From NCBI RefSeq assembly GCF_001625195.1, contig NC_054391.1, positions 5,157,157 through 5,221,156 of the forward strand: 64,000 nt of DNA. Reading direction: 5' to 3'. The notes under the pieces were generated by a model. That model ran no database searches. It saw only the letters and a program-made list of their open reading frames with translations, and was not told where the DNA came from. This document shows positions 12,815 to 24,300 of this stretch, piece after piece. The first letter of the stretch is position 1, and each line of letters begins with the position of its first letter. This stretch comes from Drechmeria coniospora. Taxonomy: Eukaryota; Ascomycota; Sordariomycetes; Hypocreales; Ophiocordycipitaceae. The translations under genes were made by a program, and so were the position numbers.

Positions 12815-14075
12815 ATGGTGAGTGCATAGGAATAGGGAAGTGGCTGAAGCGGCAGCTCACCCTGACTGACCATCGCAGGACACCATCGAGGAGGCGGTTC
12901 GTGTCGTGACGTCCAAGCCAGTGCAACGAGCCGTGGTCAACACCGCCCTCTTCGGCTCGGGTGCCGCCACCCTCCTCTTCCTCGCGTCGGTTGCCACTGG
13001 TCTGTTCTTCCAGAACTTTGTTCCTCACCAGTTTGTCACGACGCCGGTGCATCTTCAATATGGGTACGTGGACCTCCCTGACCTCACCGCGACCTCGACC
13101 GATTGAGCGTCAAGATTGACCAACGTATTCTTCAGCTTGGGTCCGAATCCATATGGCGTGGCGTCCTTGACGAAACCGCCGATGATTAAGACGCAGCAGG
13201 AATACGAGATATCCGTCAGCATGTCGATGCCACGTTCTGTCGCGAACCTCGAACGCGGGAACTTCATGGTCTCGCTCTACCTTCTCGGCACCGAGGCGAA
13301 CCAAAAGCTCGAAGAGGACGCTCGCGTCTTCGCCAACTCGCGCGAAAAACTGACTTCCCACAACGTCATGTTGACTTCCCGCCGGCTCGCGCTGCTGCCT
13401 TACGTGGACCCCTTCATATCCACGGCCCGCAAACTCCTCTTCCTCCTCTATCACCTCTTCTTCCCGAGCTCGCAGTCGTGCAAGATGACAGTCGCATTGG
13501 CCGAAAGAGTGACCTTCCCGGCGAGCTCGACCCTTCCCTTGTCCGCTTACGTCGAGGTCGAGGCTGGGCAGGACATTCAAATCTACAGCGCATCGCTGAC
13601 CATGGCGGCGCGGCTGCGGGGCCTTCGGTGGCTGATGTTCCATTACCGCTTGCCCGTGTACATGGCCTTTACACTTCTTTTCTGGGTCTGCGAGGTGCTC
13701 TTCATGACGTTCGCCTGGGCGGCCTGGGGCGGCCTGACGGGATCCATCGAGACGGGGAAGCAACGTCTGTATCGCGAAGAAGGCGACGAAGACGGGAGCG
13801 GAGCTGGCGAGAGTTCGGATCGTCCGTACACCTTTCCCACATATGGAAAGCAGCCGCCGCTGAAGCACGAACCGAAGGTCAAGGGGGAGGGCGACGACGG
13901 ACTCGAGCGCCGCCTCTCGGACATTCCCCTCGCAGGTGCCGAAGCGGATGACGAGGAGGAGCTTGACGAGAAGGACGATGTCGGTGAAAGGCGCGCGTAT
14001 GACAGTGGCCTAGGTACAAGCTACAGCGAGGGGGGCAGCGGAAGCGTGCGCAGGAGATCGCGAGGAAACCCGTAA
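12815..14075 (+). CDS. Seipin homologue, ER lipid-droplet biogenesis protein (3 exons)
   Basis: Seipin forms a ring in the ER membrane at contacts with nascent lipid droplets and controls droplet size and neutral-lipid packing. Exon 1 is only the ATG (12815-12817); exon 2 is 12879-13063 and exon 3 is 13136-14075, giving 375 residues. A first membrane helix lies near residues 22-50 (NTALFGSGAATLLFLASVAT). The lumenal beta-sandwich follows (VHLQYG-LGPNPYGVASL, YEISVSMSMPRS, GNFMVSLYLLG). A second membrane helix is near PVYMAFTLLFWVCEVLFMTF. The cytosolic tail is acidic and rich in serine. The start-codon-only exon is supported because the GTGAGT donor follows the ATG directly and the joined MDTIEEAVRVVTSKPVQRA matches the fungal seipin N-terminus. 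Confidence 0.92.
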
Positions 14076-15254
14076 AGGGAGGGAAGCGTGCGGACGGAGC
14101 GCTTGTCATGTACATAGATTGCTGTTGATAGATACCCATTCTCCTACGAAACCATCCCCTGCAGGTCCACGCATCAATGCGGCCGATGACTGGACGACTT
14201 GCCATGCTTGTGAGTTGCCAGCCGGATGATGGATCGGCATGTACACCATCGGCTACATGGGCGCAGCCATGGTAAACCACCCGCAGCAACCGGCCCGTGG
14301 CAAACGCTGCCGTTCGAGAATCCTGCCGTGGCCATCGAGGGGTCGGTACGATGTGCGGAGGGGGGAGATTCATCCATGGCTAGGGCAATCGGTTTGCAAT
14401 CTTCCAGATCGTCCGTTTGGCGCCGCCACTATGCGTCATGTGCGCGACATCGGGCTCATTTTTGGGTGTCTCGGACGGGATCTGGCGATTCGACTGCGGT
14501 CTGGCGAAGAGGTTCGCATGGGGAACACGGAGCCGTGAACACCTTCGCGAGAGTAGTCCGTCCTTTTCGCCCCTACTTCCTTTCTTTCTTGCTCCATTTT
14601 TCTTTTCTTTTTTTCCTTCCTTTTTTACCGACCAAACGACGATGAACGACGTCGTCGCGGAGGAGGGCGAACGAAGCGAAGCGAACGAAGCATGAATCTC
14701 GACAGCCTGTCCCAGCAGTTCGGACGGATCATTGGGTTGATCCGCGACGCCAAGCCACCCTAAGGTTCTTCCCGTCGACCTAGCTGCTGTTTCTCCAAGC
14801 CGTCGATGCGGGACCTGCTGGGTCTGCTGCTTAATTTGCCCGCACTGTAACACTGCGATAACCTGTTGGCTGCCTGCGTGCCACCTTTTTCTCCTTCGCC
14901 CCTTCAACGATCCTCCGCCATTGTCCCGGCCGCATCCAAGTAGAGTACAGCTCAGGCGGCAAAGTTGCAAACGCACGCTTTCTTGTTCATATCGAACCCT
15001 CATTTTCTTCTCTGGATTTTTTTGGTAGCTCATAGCTGGGTGCGAACGGAGCACGACGAGAGGTCTCCCGACGATTCATCCTGCGTCGTGCTTGTTTGCA
15101 CTTCCCCGCCACCTCCTACAACTCCTACCGCACCTCAGCGTCCCATCACGACATTGTTTCCAACGGCCATCGACCCGCCTTCTTCCACCCATCGACGGCA
15201 CACGCTGGCCACAGGCGCCGCCACTGCCTCTCCAGGCGCCCAACACCCGCCACA
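14076..15254. other. Spacer between seipin and the DUF7918-like gene
   Basis: Nothing here is supported as coding. A pyrimidine/T-rich run lies at about 14577-14632, and a long CT/CA-rich leader precedes the ATG at 15255. Open frames up to 224 codons on the minus strand have no recognisable domains and lie in leader and trailer sequence. Confidence 0.5.
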
Positions 15255-17117
15255 ATGCCCTGCTTCAAGGGCATTGCGGTCAGCATCCATGCGAACGGTG
15301 CCCCGCTACCAGAGTACGGCATCCAGAGGCAATCGAGGCTCTCCCGCATCAGCAACTACATTCCCGTGCCCCAGCCGAGCCTGAATGGCGATTCGAAAAA
15401 GCCCGAGCCGGCCAAGTTTGCCATATCCATAACGCTGCTGACGCCCGGCCTTCCGATCCCCTACTCGGCGCCCAAGCCGACGGACAGCAATCCGTACCCG
15501 AAGCCGCAGTTTGTCGGCAGCCTGCACCCCGGCTCCAGCAATGAGCGGGGAAGGCTCTCCGGCATCGTCAACCCGTACATACCCATGACGAATTCGGAGA
15601 ACGAGACGATCGCGGCCTACATCTACTTCGACGGCCGCGGCAAGGAAGAGGTCGCCACGCTGCTTCGGCCCGGCGAGGAGACGTGGGTCAACAGCCGATG
15701 GGTTCAGGTGCCCGATTCCGAGGGTGGCGGCTTGGCCGAGCGCGAGTTCCTCTTCCGAGAGGTCGGTCTCGAATGTTGGCTGAACGGCCTCGACCTCAAG
15801 GGTCACGATGCGGCCGAGAAACTCGAGAGGCGGCGGCAGAAGTTTGAGAGGCGCCAACGTCGACAGAACATGACGCTCGACGGCAACGCCGGCGGCACCG
15901 AGGCGGAAAAGCGCGCGGCCGGCCGCAGGGACACGCTGCGGTACGGAGCCGACGATGCGTCCCCGATCGAAGCCGTCATCGACTCCGACTCCTGGTCCGA
16001 CGACGACGATGAACCGCCCGAGGCCACGGGCCAGATCAAGGTTGCCATGTTTCGCGTCCTGGCATCGGGCGAGATCAAGAAGGGAGAGTACTCTCCGCAG
16101 TTTGACGCCCACGACGGCGACGAGGAGTCCGCCGGCACCAAGGACAACGGTGTCAATGCCGACGTGGAGCATACTACGAGCTTTGCGAAGCCCAAGACGC
16201 TCGATCCGAAGACTATCAGTACTCAGACGGTGACGGGCATCGACGGGCCCGACAAGCCGTACGCCGTCTTCACCTTCTTCTATCGGGGCGACAGTAAGTT
16301 GACCCGTCGCTGTCGTTGCCAGTCGTCTGATCCGCGCGCGCTCGGCTGACCTCTCCCTCCAGAACAGCTGCAAAAGATTGGCGTCATGCAGTCTGCCCCC
16401 AAGACGCCACAGGCCACGCCAGGATCCGTCAAGCGCCGCTCGGCACAGCTGGATTTTTCCCACATTGGTCCTTTGAAAGCGGGCGGCACCGTCGGCTTCA
16501 CCGCCTTCCGAGACCAAGACTCCGACGCCGTGCGACGACGAAAGTCTCGCAAGAAGAGCAACGGCATCATCGCCGACGACAGCGACGAGGATGACGAGGA
16601 TGACAAGGAGGCTGTCGACAAGGTCGAGGACATGGACGACAACGAGGACAACGGGAAGCAAGCGCCAGAGGACGCCAGTTTCGGCGGAGAGCTGGCAGAT
16701 GGTGTCAATCGCATTCGGGTATGGAGATGCTTCCCGTCTGATTTCTGACATGGCACTGATGGCGATGAACATATGCAGCTCAAACGTGCCCATTCGACCG
16801 AGCTCGACGTCCAGTCGACCTCAAGAACAACCGAGGCGGCGCCTGCGGAAGATGCCCCGACCTTGCCGGCCAGCCTGTTTGATCCTGCTGCGGCTGCCGA
16901 CAAGGGCCTCGGCGGCACCACAGACATTCCGCCCGAATCCATCGTCGGAAGCCCTCTGAAGAAGGCACGGCCTAGCGTTGACCTGTCTAGCGCCTTGGAG
17001 AAACACTCGGCGATTCAGAGCCTCACTGCTGCACTGGACGATGCAGTCACGAAGGCCCCCCTCCCTCCCGCCGATTCCGGACCGATACCGAAGAAGTCGG
17101 AAGAGGAAGAGTTGTAG
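15255..17117 (+). CDS. Uncharacterised fungal protein resembling the DUF7918 family (3 exons)
   Basis: Function unknown. Exons 15255-16293, 16363-16718 and 16779-17117 give 577 residues. The N-terminal half has the pattern I associate with DUF7918: an opening strand with GAPLPEYG near residue 15, a beta-rich block (KFAISITLLTPG, ETIAAYIYFDGRGKEEV), and a final FTFFYRGD-KQLQKIGVM segment that is restored only when the 69-bp intron is removed. The tail is acidic and lysine-rich (a run of D and E near residues 430-455, KKARPSVDLSS), consistent with a nuclear location, but that is inference. No catalytic motif, signal peptide or membrane helix is visible. The upstream ATG at 15096 is in frame, but the proline/histidine-rich stretch it would add looks like leader sequence, so the start at 15255 is preferred. 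Confidence 0.8.
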
Positions 17118-19165
17118 GCGAGACTTCCATTTGCTTTGTCTGCGCTCCACAAAGACACATACCGGACTGCGCTCTCTGTCGGTTGCCGGCAGAGGTTGGC
17201 GCAGTGCGATCAGTTCCCTGTTAGCTAAGCATTTTTTCTCTCGCAAATGGCGGGTGTTTGGACAGAGCCGGCGGCATGGTATCCGCTTGGCAGCGATGAA
17301 TCTGGATGGAGCTGCTGTCAGGACTCTTGTCACGAGGAAGCGGTATTGTTCGGATGATGCATGAAGAAACTTGGCTTTCGCATTAGGGCACGGCTCACCA
17401 GCAGCATTCATATCACTCAAGTTGGAAAGCTTGAGGAAAGGAGTGGAAGCACCTGAGGGAATAGATGACACTCTACTTTACCTTGGACCTGGCTCTGTAC
17501 TAGATCTAGATTGCCCGCCCCGACTGCTGGAGTAACCCACGCGTTCGGTGGTGTCCCCGACCGAACCGCAGCTGCAAGTTTCGTTCCCTTGGATAAGCTT
17601 TCTGGGTATACATAAGAGACAAAGCCCAGAACACGAAGAACTTTACTGGTTTGCAAAGGAAGCCACGGTAACACGTCCTGCAACGGCGATTGGACCGTCC
17701 AGGAAGGGGAAAACTACCGATGCATGCGTGAGCCGCCCAGGTTATGGGATCTGTTGGACCCGAAGACGGGATGAAAATGGTTCAGTGCCTCAAGGTCGAT
17801 GCTGCCAGATTCTAGCTTGTGTACCATGTCGGCAGCAAGTAACGCGACGAGGCTCTGCAAAATCTCTGCCCCTTCACAACGTTCCCCCGTATTCAATCGT
17901 GCGTCAGCTATCGGTCTTGGATTCTACCTGCACAGTCCCGCAAGGTTGTTCAGGGCACACTGGAACGAACGCTGAACCGGTTCCATTCCCCGGATCTGCA
18001 GCATCGAGCGTGCCGTGGAAAGGTGGTCACAGAAGGTTCGTCAATGCAAAGAAAGCGAACAGAGGCAATGGCCGTGGCATGTCGCATATGGCCGCGTCGG
18101 GAGTTGGAGGGAGAGCAGGAGCAATGAAGGTTACGTCAAGGGTGAAACTGGCGAGATTGCAAGATTCAAACGGTAATATATATACACTAATATTCATCAT
18201 CTCAATACGACTGCGGTAGCCACGGTGGACAATGCCTTTGGTACATCACCAGTGGCAATCGAACCATGGATCTTGCGATTATCTAGATCAACGCAACAAC
18301 ACGAGGAGTTGCCGGCTCATTTGAAAAGAGAAATCTAGCTAGACATCACTAGATATGCCCGCTGGGTCGATTCATCACATGGCCGAGGCCAGGCTCGATT
18401 CGATCAGTGTCATGATTCCCTAGTGCTTAACCAACGTGTCAGTCAATTGGCCATTTCCCAAGCGGTTTCGAGCAGGTTTGAAGGAAGGGGAATGAAGTCA
18501 GACTGTTGAGCTTGATATTTGAACATTCAACATGGGGATTCAGTTGGCCGTTCTTAATGGAAGATTTTGTCATCATGAAATGAACTGGGTCATGGCGTGG
18601 GGGAATACTGGGACGAGAGAGATAGACAAAAAGACACATACCAGCACAGGTTGACTGAACGCAACTGTGAGACTCGATTGCAAGTCAAAGTAAACACGAA
18701 ACATCACTTGATGAAAAAAGGCGCATGCCCGTACCTGTACGCGTACTTGCACGCATGTATCGTGAGGATGGAAGAAGGAGGAAAGGAAGCGTGTGTTTTT
18801 TTTTTCCGTAATAAATGCGCGGAGTGGTGGAGTGCCACCGACAAGTGCATATCCCCCATAGTAGAGTGTGTGACCCATGCTGCATGCTAGTACTCTGTAC
18901 TCCGTACGTGTATTATTACAAGTATTTATAAGTACTTATTGTAGGTGCTTTCGGATGAGGGGCAATTCAACTCAGCGCAAATCTGCACTGTATTATTACC
19001 TGCCAACCCCACCATTCGTCCCTCTGTTGTTCCGTTTCGTGCTTTCGCATCTCTTGGGCACACCTCGCGACAACCTGATCAAATCCGGCTCCTCAACCCC
19101 CCCCCTGCACTTTGCGCCTATCTTCTTGCATTTTCTGTTCACAGATTCCATACAAAATCGTCAAA
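17118..19165. other. Two-kilobase spacer between the DUF7918-like gene and NTF2
   Basis: Nothing convincing is seen. The longest frame (17548-18219, 223 codons) has no recognisable domain, mixed codon use and no leader or intron support. A small GTAC patch sits at 18888-18945. The 200 bp before the NTF2 ATG is C/T-rich, as in a leader. The gap is long for this window, so a non-coding RNA or a gene I do not recognise cannot be excluded. Confidence 0.4.
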
Positions 19166-19854
19166 ATGGCCGAAAGTAAGACAGCATTCGTCACGCACCC
19201 GTCCATTCGAGACTCGTGGAGAGGCTGACCAAACAATGATGTAGGCTTCGAGGAAGTCGCCAGTATGTGCTGCCATCACACTCTCTCCCCGGCGTCGGGG
19301 CCGAACCGCTGACATGGGACACCTCGAACAGAGCAGTTCATCCAGTTCTACTACAACAGCTTCGATAGCGACCGCAAATCACTCTCTGGCCTCTACGTTC
19401 GTTTCCTCTGCACCTGCATCGGAAGCGCGCCTGCCCGCTGACCATTTGCAGCGTGAGCAATCCATGCTCACCTTCGAGTCCGCTTCGGTCCTCGGTGCCA
19501 CTGCCATCGTTGACAAGCTTGCAGTATGTAATGTATCCTGTACCAAACCACCAACTGTCTTGCTGACACATGCTGTGCAGTCTCTTCCGTTCGGAAAGGT
19601 CAAGCACCAGGTCTCCACCCTTGATGCCCAGCCTGGTATGGTTCAGGGAGGCATCGTCATCCTAGTCACTGGCCAGCTTCTGGTAGGAACACCTTGCTTC
19701 TGGTCACGCTGCTGAGAAAATCTAACATGGCAACCTGCAGGTCGACGAGGAGGAGCGCCCGATGAACTACACGCAAGCTTTCCAGCTGGCTCTTGACCCC
19801 GCCAGCGGCCAGTACTTTGTTTTCAACGACATTTTCAAACTGGTCTACGGCTAA
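19166..19854 (+). CDS. NTF2: Nuclear transport factor 2 (6 exons)
   Basis: A small homodimer that carries Ran-GDP back into the nucleus by binding FG nucleoporins. Exons 19166-19175, 19245-19262, 19332-19396, 19452-19523, 19581-19682 and 19741-19854 encode 126 residues, the normal family length. Joined sequence: MAES/FEEVA, KQFIQFYYNSFDSDR, SLSGLY/REQSMLTFES, LPFGKVKHQVSTLDAQP, GGIVILVTGQLL/VDEEERP, NYTQAFQLAL, and a C-terminal FVFNDIFKLVYG. The first two exons are only 10 and 18 nt, and the third intron uses a GTTCGT donor, so automatic prediction could fail here. The tyrosine/phenylalanine-rich FG pocket and the aspartates that contact Ran are in the expected order. Ran-GDP import links functionally to the FG repeats of NUP145 in the same window. 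Confidence 0.96.
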
Positions 19855-21105
19855 ATCCCGGAGGAAAAGGCTGAGAAACGAATTTCCTTTGAGTGCCCAG
19901 GGTTGTGCGAAAGCTGCTCGATGCGCATGAGGAATATTGGCATAGGATGATAGGAGGCGGGTTTACTATCTACACGGGTGTTAATTTCACGCTGCGAACC
20001 GTGATCACTTAGACAGCCGTAGAAACCAGTCCAAGGGTGTCCAACCGACCTGAAAACAAGTTCTCATCCCAACAGTGCTGCCACGGGCACAACGCGGACG
20101 TAGTAACCTACATCCCGCAGATTCCTACAGGGGACTGGTGGATCCCAGAAGGCTGAATCGTCTTCATTTCGATGTCTGCGAAGTGAATAAAAACCTGTCA
20201 CAGTCATCGACCATGGCCAGAATTGACTCGAGGGAGCTCACACTTGCAGCCTGCGTGGTCTTGGGTTGGGTTCTGTAGCAGGGTCATGATGCCAGTATAC
20301 TACATGTATTTCGCGTGTTTGCCAAGTGGTCCGTCTTGGATAGCAATCCAATCCACGGATATTACTCCGTACTCCGAAAAGTAATGCTACTGGCACTGTT
20401 ATCTGTGCTAAATCTACTTACTGTACGTACTCTGTGCAGCATGAATGCAATATTATCACTTACTCACAATAGTTGTACATGTAATACATGCATAACTACG
20501 GAGTAAAGTCCTCTCTCTCTACGGAGCAAGTACTGCTAGCAGTTTTACGGAATATTAACAGTAAGTAAATACTTGTACTTATTATGTGCACTGTAGTTGT
20601 AAGTACATGTACGGAGTACTTAAGTAGAAGTTACCCCACTCGCGAACTAGCCCCACCTGAGGTGCCCCCTGACTACGGAGTACTGTACAAGTACTTACTT
20701 GTAAGGACATGTAAAAATACATGTTGGTGCTACAAGTACTTACTCATAAGTACAATGTGTATAAGTACTAGCTTGGCGGTGTACTTGGTTGTACTTGCAC
20801 AGGCACAGTTGCTTAGTTGCTGGGCCACCCAATTATGTCATTTGCACGCTCAAAATAAGTAAGCTGTGTAACAATGGACCCTTGACTTTGGAGTCATCGA
20901 TGTTTGACGACGCACAGGCGCGAAACATTCCACCAACAGCAACAACAACAGCAACAATCGCAGCAGCAACAAGGTTGGACGAGGCGTATTTCAACTAAGC
21001 GTATCAAATACGACTCTTCACCCGAGCCACCAACTTTCTTTGAATACGTCGCAATCCTGACCCAAATAGCGCAGCGGTTTCGGTTCCCTTCCAGACGTTG
21101 CAGAC
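19855..21105. other. Spacer between NTF2 and the SNF2 gene, with GTAC island C
   Basis: After the NTF2 trailer, a GTAC-rich island occupies about 20290-20790, with repeated ACGGAGTA and TACTTAC words. The leader of the SNF2 gene carries a short CAA/CAG-rich run at about 20935-20975. No gene is supported in this stretch. Confidence 0.6.
20290..20790. repeat. GTAC-rich intergenic island C
   Basis: Dense GTAC, ACGGAGTA and TACTTAC words on both strands, of the same type as the island at 12 kb. CTACGGAGTA and its partner ACTCCGTA occur several times in inverted order, so short hairpins are possible. Not coding. Confidence 0.7.
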
Positions 21106-24100
21106 ATGGTTAATGAGCGGGCGCCGCCCAACCTGTCTCTCCAAACCGCGGAGAGAGCGAAGGATGGGAAACCCGCACGAGAGAGGTCACCGGACGATGA
21201 CGACATCGCGTCGTTGATCAAGGGCTTCGCCTCCATCAAGAGCAAGTTTAGAGAGCCCACTTCTGGGCCCCTGAGCCGGTCGGCCTTTGGCCATCCCACA
21301 AAGATGATGTCGTCTCTTAAGCAGAAAGCGAACGTCTTCATACAGCAGAAGAGTCGCCCCGAGCACCATCTCGGCACCAAGATCAGCGGGCCTCGGCCAC
21401 CGTCGTACCATGATCGCAAGGCTCCGCCGATACCTACGTTCAACTCGAATATGCCCCTCAAGACCCCCCTCAGCGGCGGCGGCGAGGAGGAGGTGTTCTA
21501 TACCGATCCGAAGAAGGCCAACGACGACCTCAAGGCCTTGTTGGAGGGCGGTCTAGACGAAGACGACGACGAAGGGGATATTGAACCACAACCCGGCCAG
21601 CGCGACCTGAAGCAAGACGTGCCAACCAAGGCAGACAAACAAGATACGCGAGCGCCTCCAACTTCACAGCAGAAGAAGGGCTTCCGAGTTGGCAAGGACG
21701 GCCACGTGCCGGGTCTAAACGTCAAGCTGCTACCCCACCAGGTGGAAGGCGTCAATTGGATGCGTGGCAGAGAACTGGGGCCAGTCAAGCGAGGCAAAGT
21801 CCCTAAAGGTGGCCTTCTCGCCGACGACATGGGCTTGGGCAAGACATTGCAAACAGTCTCGTTGATTCTGACGCATCAGAAACCACTCGAAGGCGAGGAG
21901 GGATGGGACAAGCGTTTCGAAGGCATCTCGAAGACGACGTTGGTCGTCGCTCCCTTGGCCCTGATCAGGCAGTGGGAGAACGAGATCAAGAGCAGGGTCG
22001 AAAAAGCGCACGGGCTCAAGGTCTTGGTGCACCACGGCCCACAGAGGACGAAAAACTTCAAGGAGCTCACATCCTACGACGTTGTCATCACGACGTACCA
22101 AATCCTGGTATCGGAATTCGGAAGCTCATCCTCTGCCGCGAACGGCCTCAAGGCAGGCTGTTTTGGGCTCCACTGGTGGCGAGTCGTTCTGGACGAGGCC
22201 CATACCATAAAGAACCGCAACGCCAAGAGCACCAAGTCGTGCTACGCCTTGCGCTCCGAGTATCGATGGTGCTTGTCCGGAACGCCGATGCAGAACAACC
22301 TGGATGAGCTGCAGTCCCTTGTCAGGTTCCTGCGCATCGCACCTTACGATGACCTGAAGCAATGGAAGGAGCATATCGACGTGCCTCTGAAGAATGGCAA
22401 GGGCCATGTTGCCATTAGACGACTGCACAGCATTCTGCGCTGTTTCATGAAACGACGAACGAAGGAGATACTCAAGGTGGACGGGGCCTTGAACCCGGGC
22501 GGCAAACCAACTGCCGAAGGAGAAAGCTCGGCAACAGGGTTCCGACACACAAAGCGAAATGTTGTAACCATCTCGACAGAACTACCCCCAGCCGAGCGCA
22601 AGTTCTACGACCGCGTGGAGGCTCGTGCGGACAAGAGCATGGAGGCCATGATGAGGGACAAGATAAGTTATGCCAACGCCTTCACTCTTCTGTTACGTCT
22701 CCGACAGGTATGCAACCATCCGAAGTTGGTGGAGGGCAAGCTTGAGAAGGACAAGGATGCACTGTCGATTGGTTCAAGCCAACGGACGGCGGATGCGGAC
22801 ATGGATGCGATGGCCGACATGTTTTCAGGCATGGGCATCGTATCCAAGAACTGCAGCATATGCGGTCGAATCCTCTCCAACGTCGATGTGGACCTGGGCA
22901 GGGACAATTGCACCGAGTGTCATGAAGACCTGGAGTACTTTAAGAACGAGAAGGTGCCCGAGAGAAAGAGGACGAAGAGAAAGCACAGGGCGAAGAAAGG
23001 AAAGGGCAAAAAAGGATGCAAGAAGGCAGAGAAGGTTGGTCCGAAAGTGGAGGCCGAGAGGGAGAAGGGACCGGTGGGTCGTCGGCCACGGAACCGAAAT
23101 GCCATCATCGACAGCGACGACGATGAGGGAGACGAGGGCAGCTGGCTCGTATCAAAGAAGGAGCAAGGCGAACTGCGGCTTGGAAAAGCCGGCGGTGAGG
23201 AGGACGAGAACGCCGAGGGCGGCGGGGATTGGATCGGGTCTGAGGATTCTGCCGATGACACGACCGACGACAAGGACCAGAGCAACCTGAGCGGCTTTGT
23301 TGTCGACGACGAGGTGGCTAAGAAGGAGGATGGCTATCGGTCGGCGGGCGAGGACGAGGACGATAATTCGCTGCTTTCGGTGTCTGCTCTAACAAAGCAG
23401 ATGGCATCCCAGACGCTCGACGACAAGCCGACAGAAGCAAAGGACTTCGCCACTGGCTCGGGCTCGACACTGGATGCCGGTGATTCAGACGATGGCTCCG
23501 ATTCCAGCAATGACGAGACGGAGCTCTACTCCACTTCCGACGACGACGACGACGACGACTACGCGGCGGCCAAAAATCAGCAGGTGTTGGCCTCGGCCAA
23601 GATTCGTGAGCTCATCAAGATCCTGCAGGCAGAGGTTCGTGAGCACAAGTTCATCGTCTTCTCTCAGTTTACATCGATGCTCGACCTTGTGGAGCCGTTT
23701 ATGCGGAAGGAAGGTTTCACATTTACCCGCTACGACGGAAGCATGAAGAACGACGAGCGTGAGGAGAGCCTCCGCAGACTGCGCGAGGACAAGACGGTGC
23801 GGGTCCTGCTGTGCAGTCTGAAGTGCGGCAGCCTGGGACTCAACTTGACGGCGGCGACAAGAGTCATCATCGTGGAGCCGTTCTGGAACCCCGTAAGAGT
23901 GCCCCTTGCCGTGCATCCGACGCATACATGCTAACATGGCGGTGCAAAGTTCGTCGAGGAACAAGCCATCGATCGCGTTCACCGCCTTACGCAGACGGTG
24001 GATGTGACCGTGTACAAGCTCACGGTGGCCAATACGGTCGAGGAACGAATCCTTGAGCTTCAGGAGAAGAAGCGCTTACTAGCTGAGCAAACCATCGAGG

Positions 24101-24300
24101 GTGGTTCCAAGAAGGATGCTCTCAAACTTGGCATCAACGAGATCGTGGAGCTCTTCAAGCCAGGTGGTTACCAGCACGATTCCATGCCAGGGGAGTACGG
24201 ATTTGCGGCCGATGAGAGACGTAGAGCGATGCAGGGGATGAATGTCCTGCGGATGAAGGCTCCGAGGAAGGAAGATGCTGTGTATGGGCGCCGATGGTAG
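21106..24300 (+). CDS. SNF2-family DNA-dependent ATPase/helicase (2 exons)
   Basis: Chromatin or DNA-repair translocase of the Rad5/Uls1/Lodestar-like branch of SNF2 proteins; exact subfamily not settled. Exons 21106-23892 and 23950-24300 give 1045 residues. The helicase core: LLPHQVEGVNWM (motif Q region, ~207), DDMGLGKT (Walker A, ~239), DEAHTIKN (Walker B, ~362), LSGTPMQNNLDEL (motif III, ~388). Lobe 2 runs from HKFIVFSQFTSML (~846) through GSLGLNLTAA to the QAIDRVHR arginine-finger motif, which is completed only by splicing. Between the lobes lies a roughly 250-residue insert, very acidic and serine-rich. It starts with two CxxC pairs (CSICG ... CTECH, ~583-605) that look like half of a RING, and then a lysine-rich stretch. 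The N-terminus (~1-200) is disordered. Confidence 0.9.

Noticed and set aside
14380..15054. 224-codon minus-strand frame between seipin and the DUF7918-like gene
   Set aside because: Covers T-rich tract and leader sequence; the K/E-rich part simply reflects the poly-pyrimidine run on the other strand.
15306..16793. 495-codon minus-strand frame antisense to the DUF7918-like gene
   Set aside because: Spans introns of the plus-strand gene and has no family match; typical antisense by-product.
17548..18219. 223-codon plus-strand frame in the spacer before NTF2
   Set aside because: No recognisable domain, mixed codon usage, no evidence of a leader; ends in AT-rich DNA.
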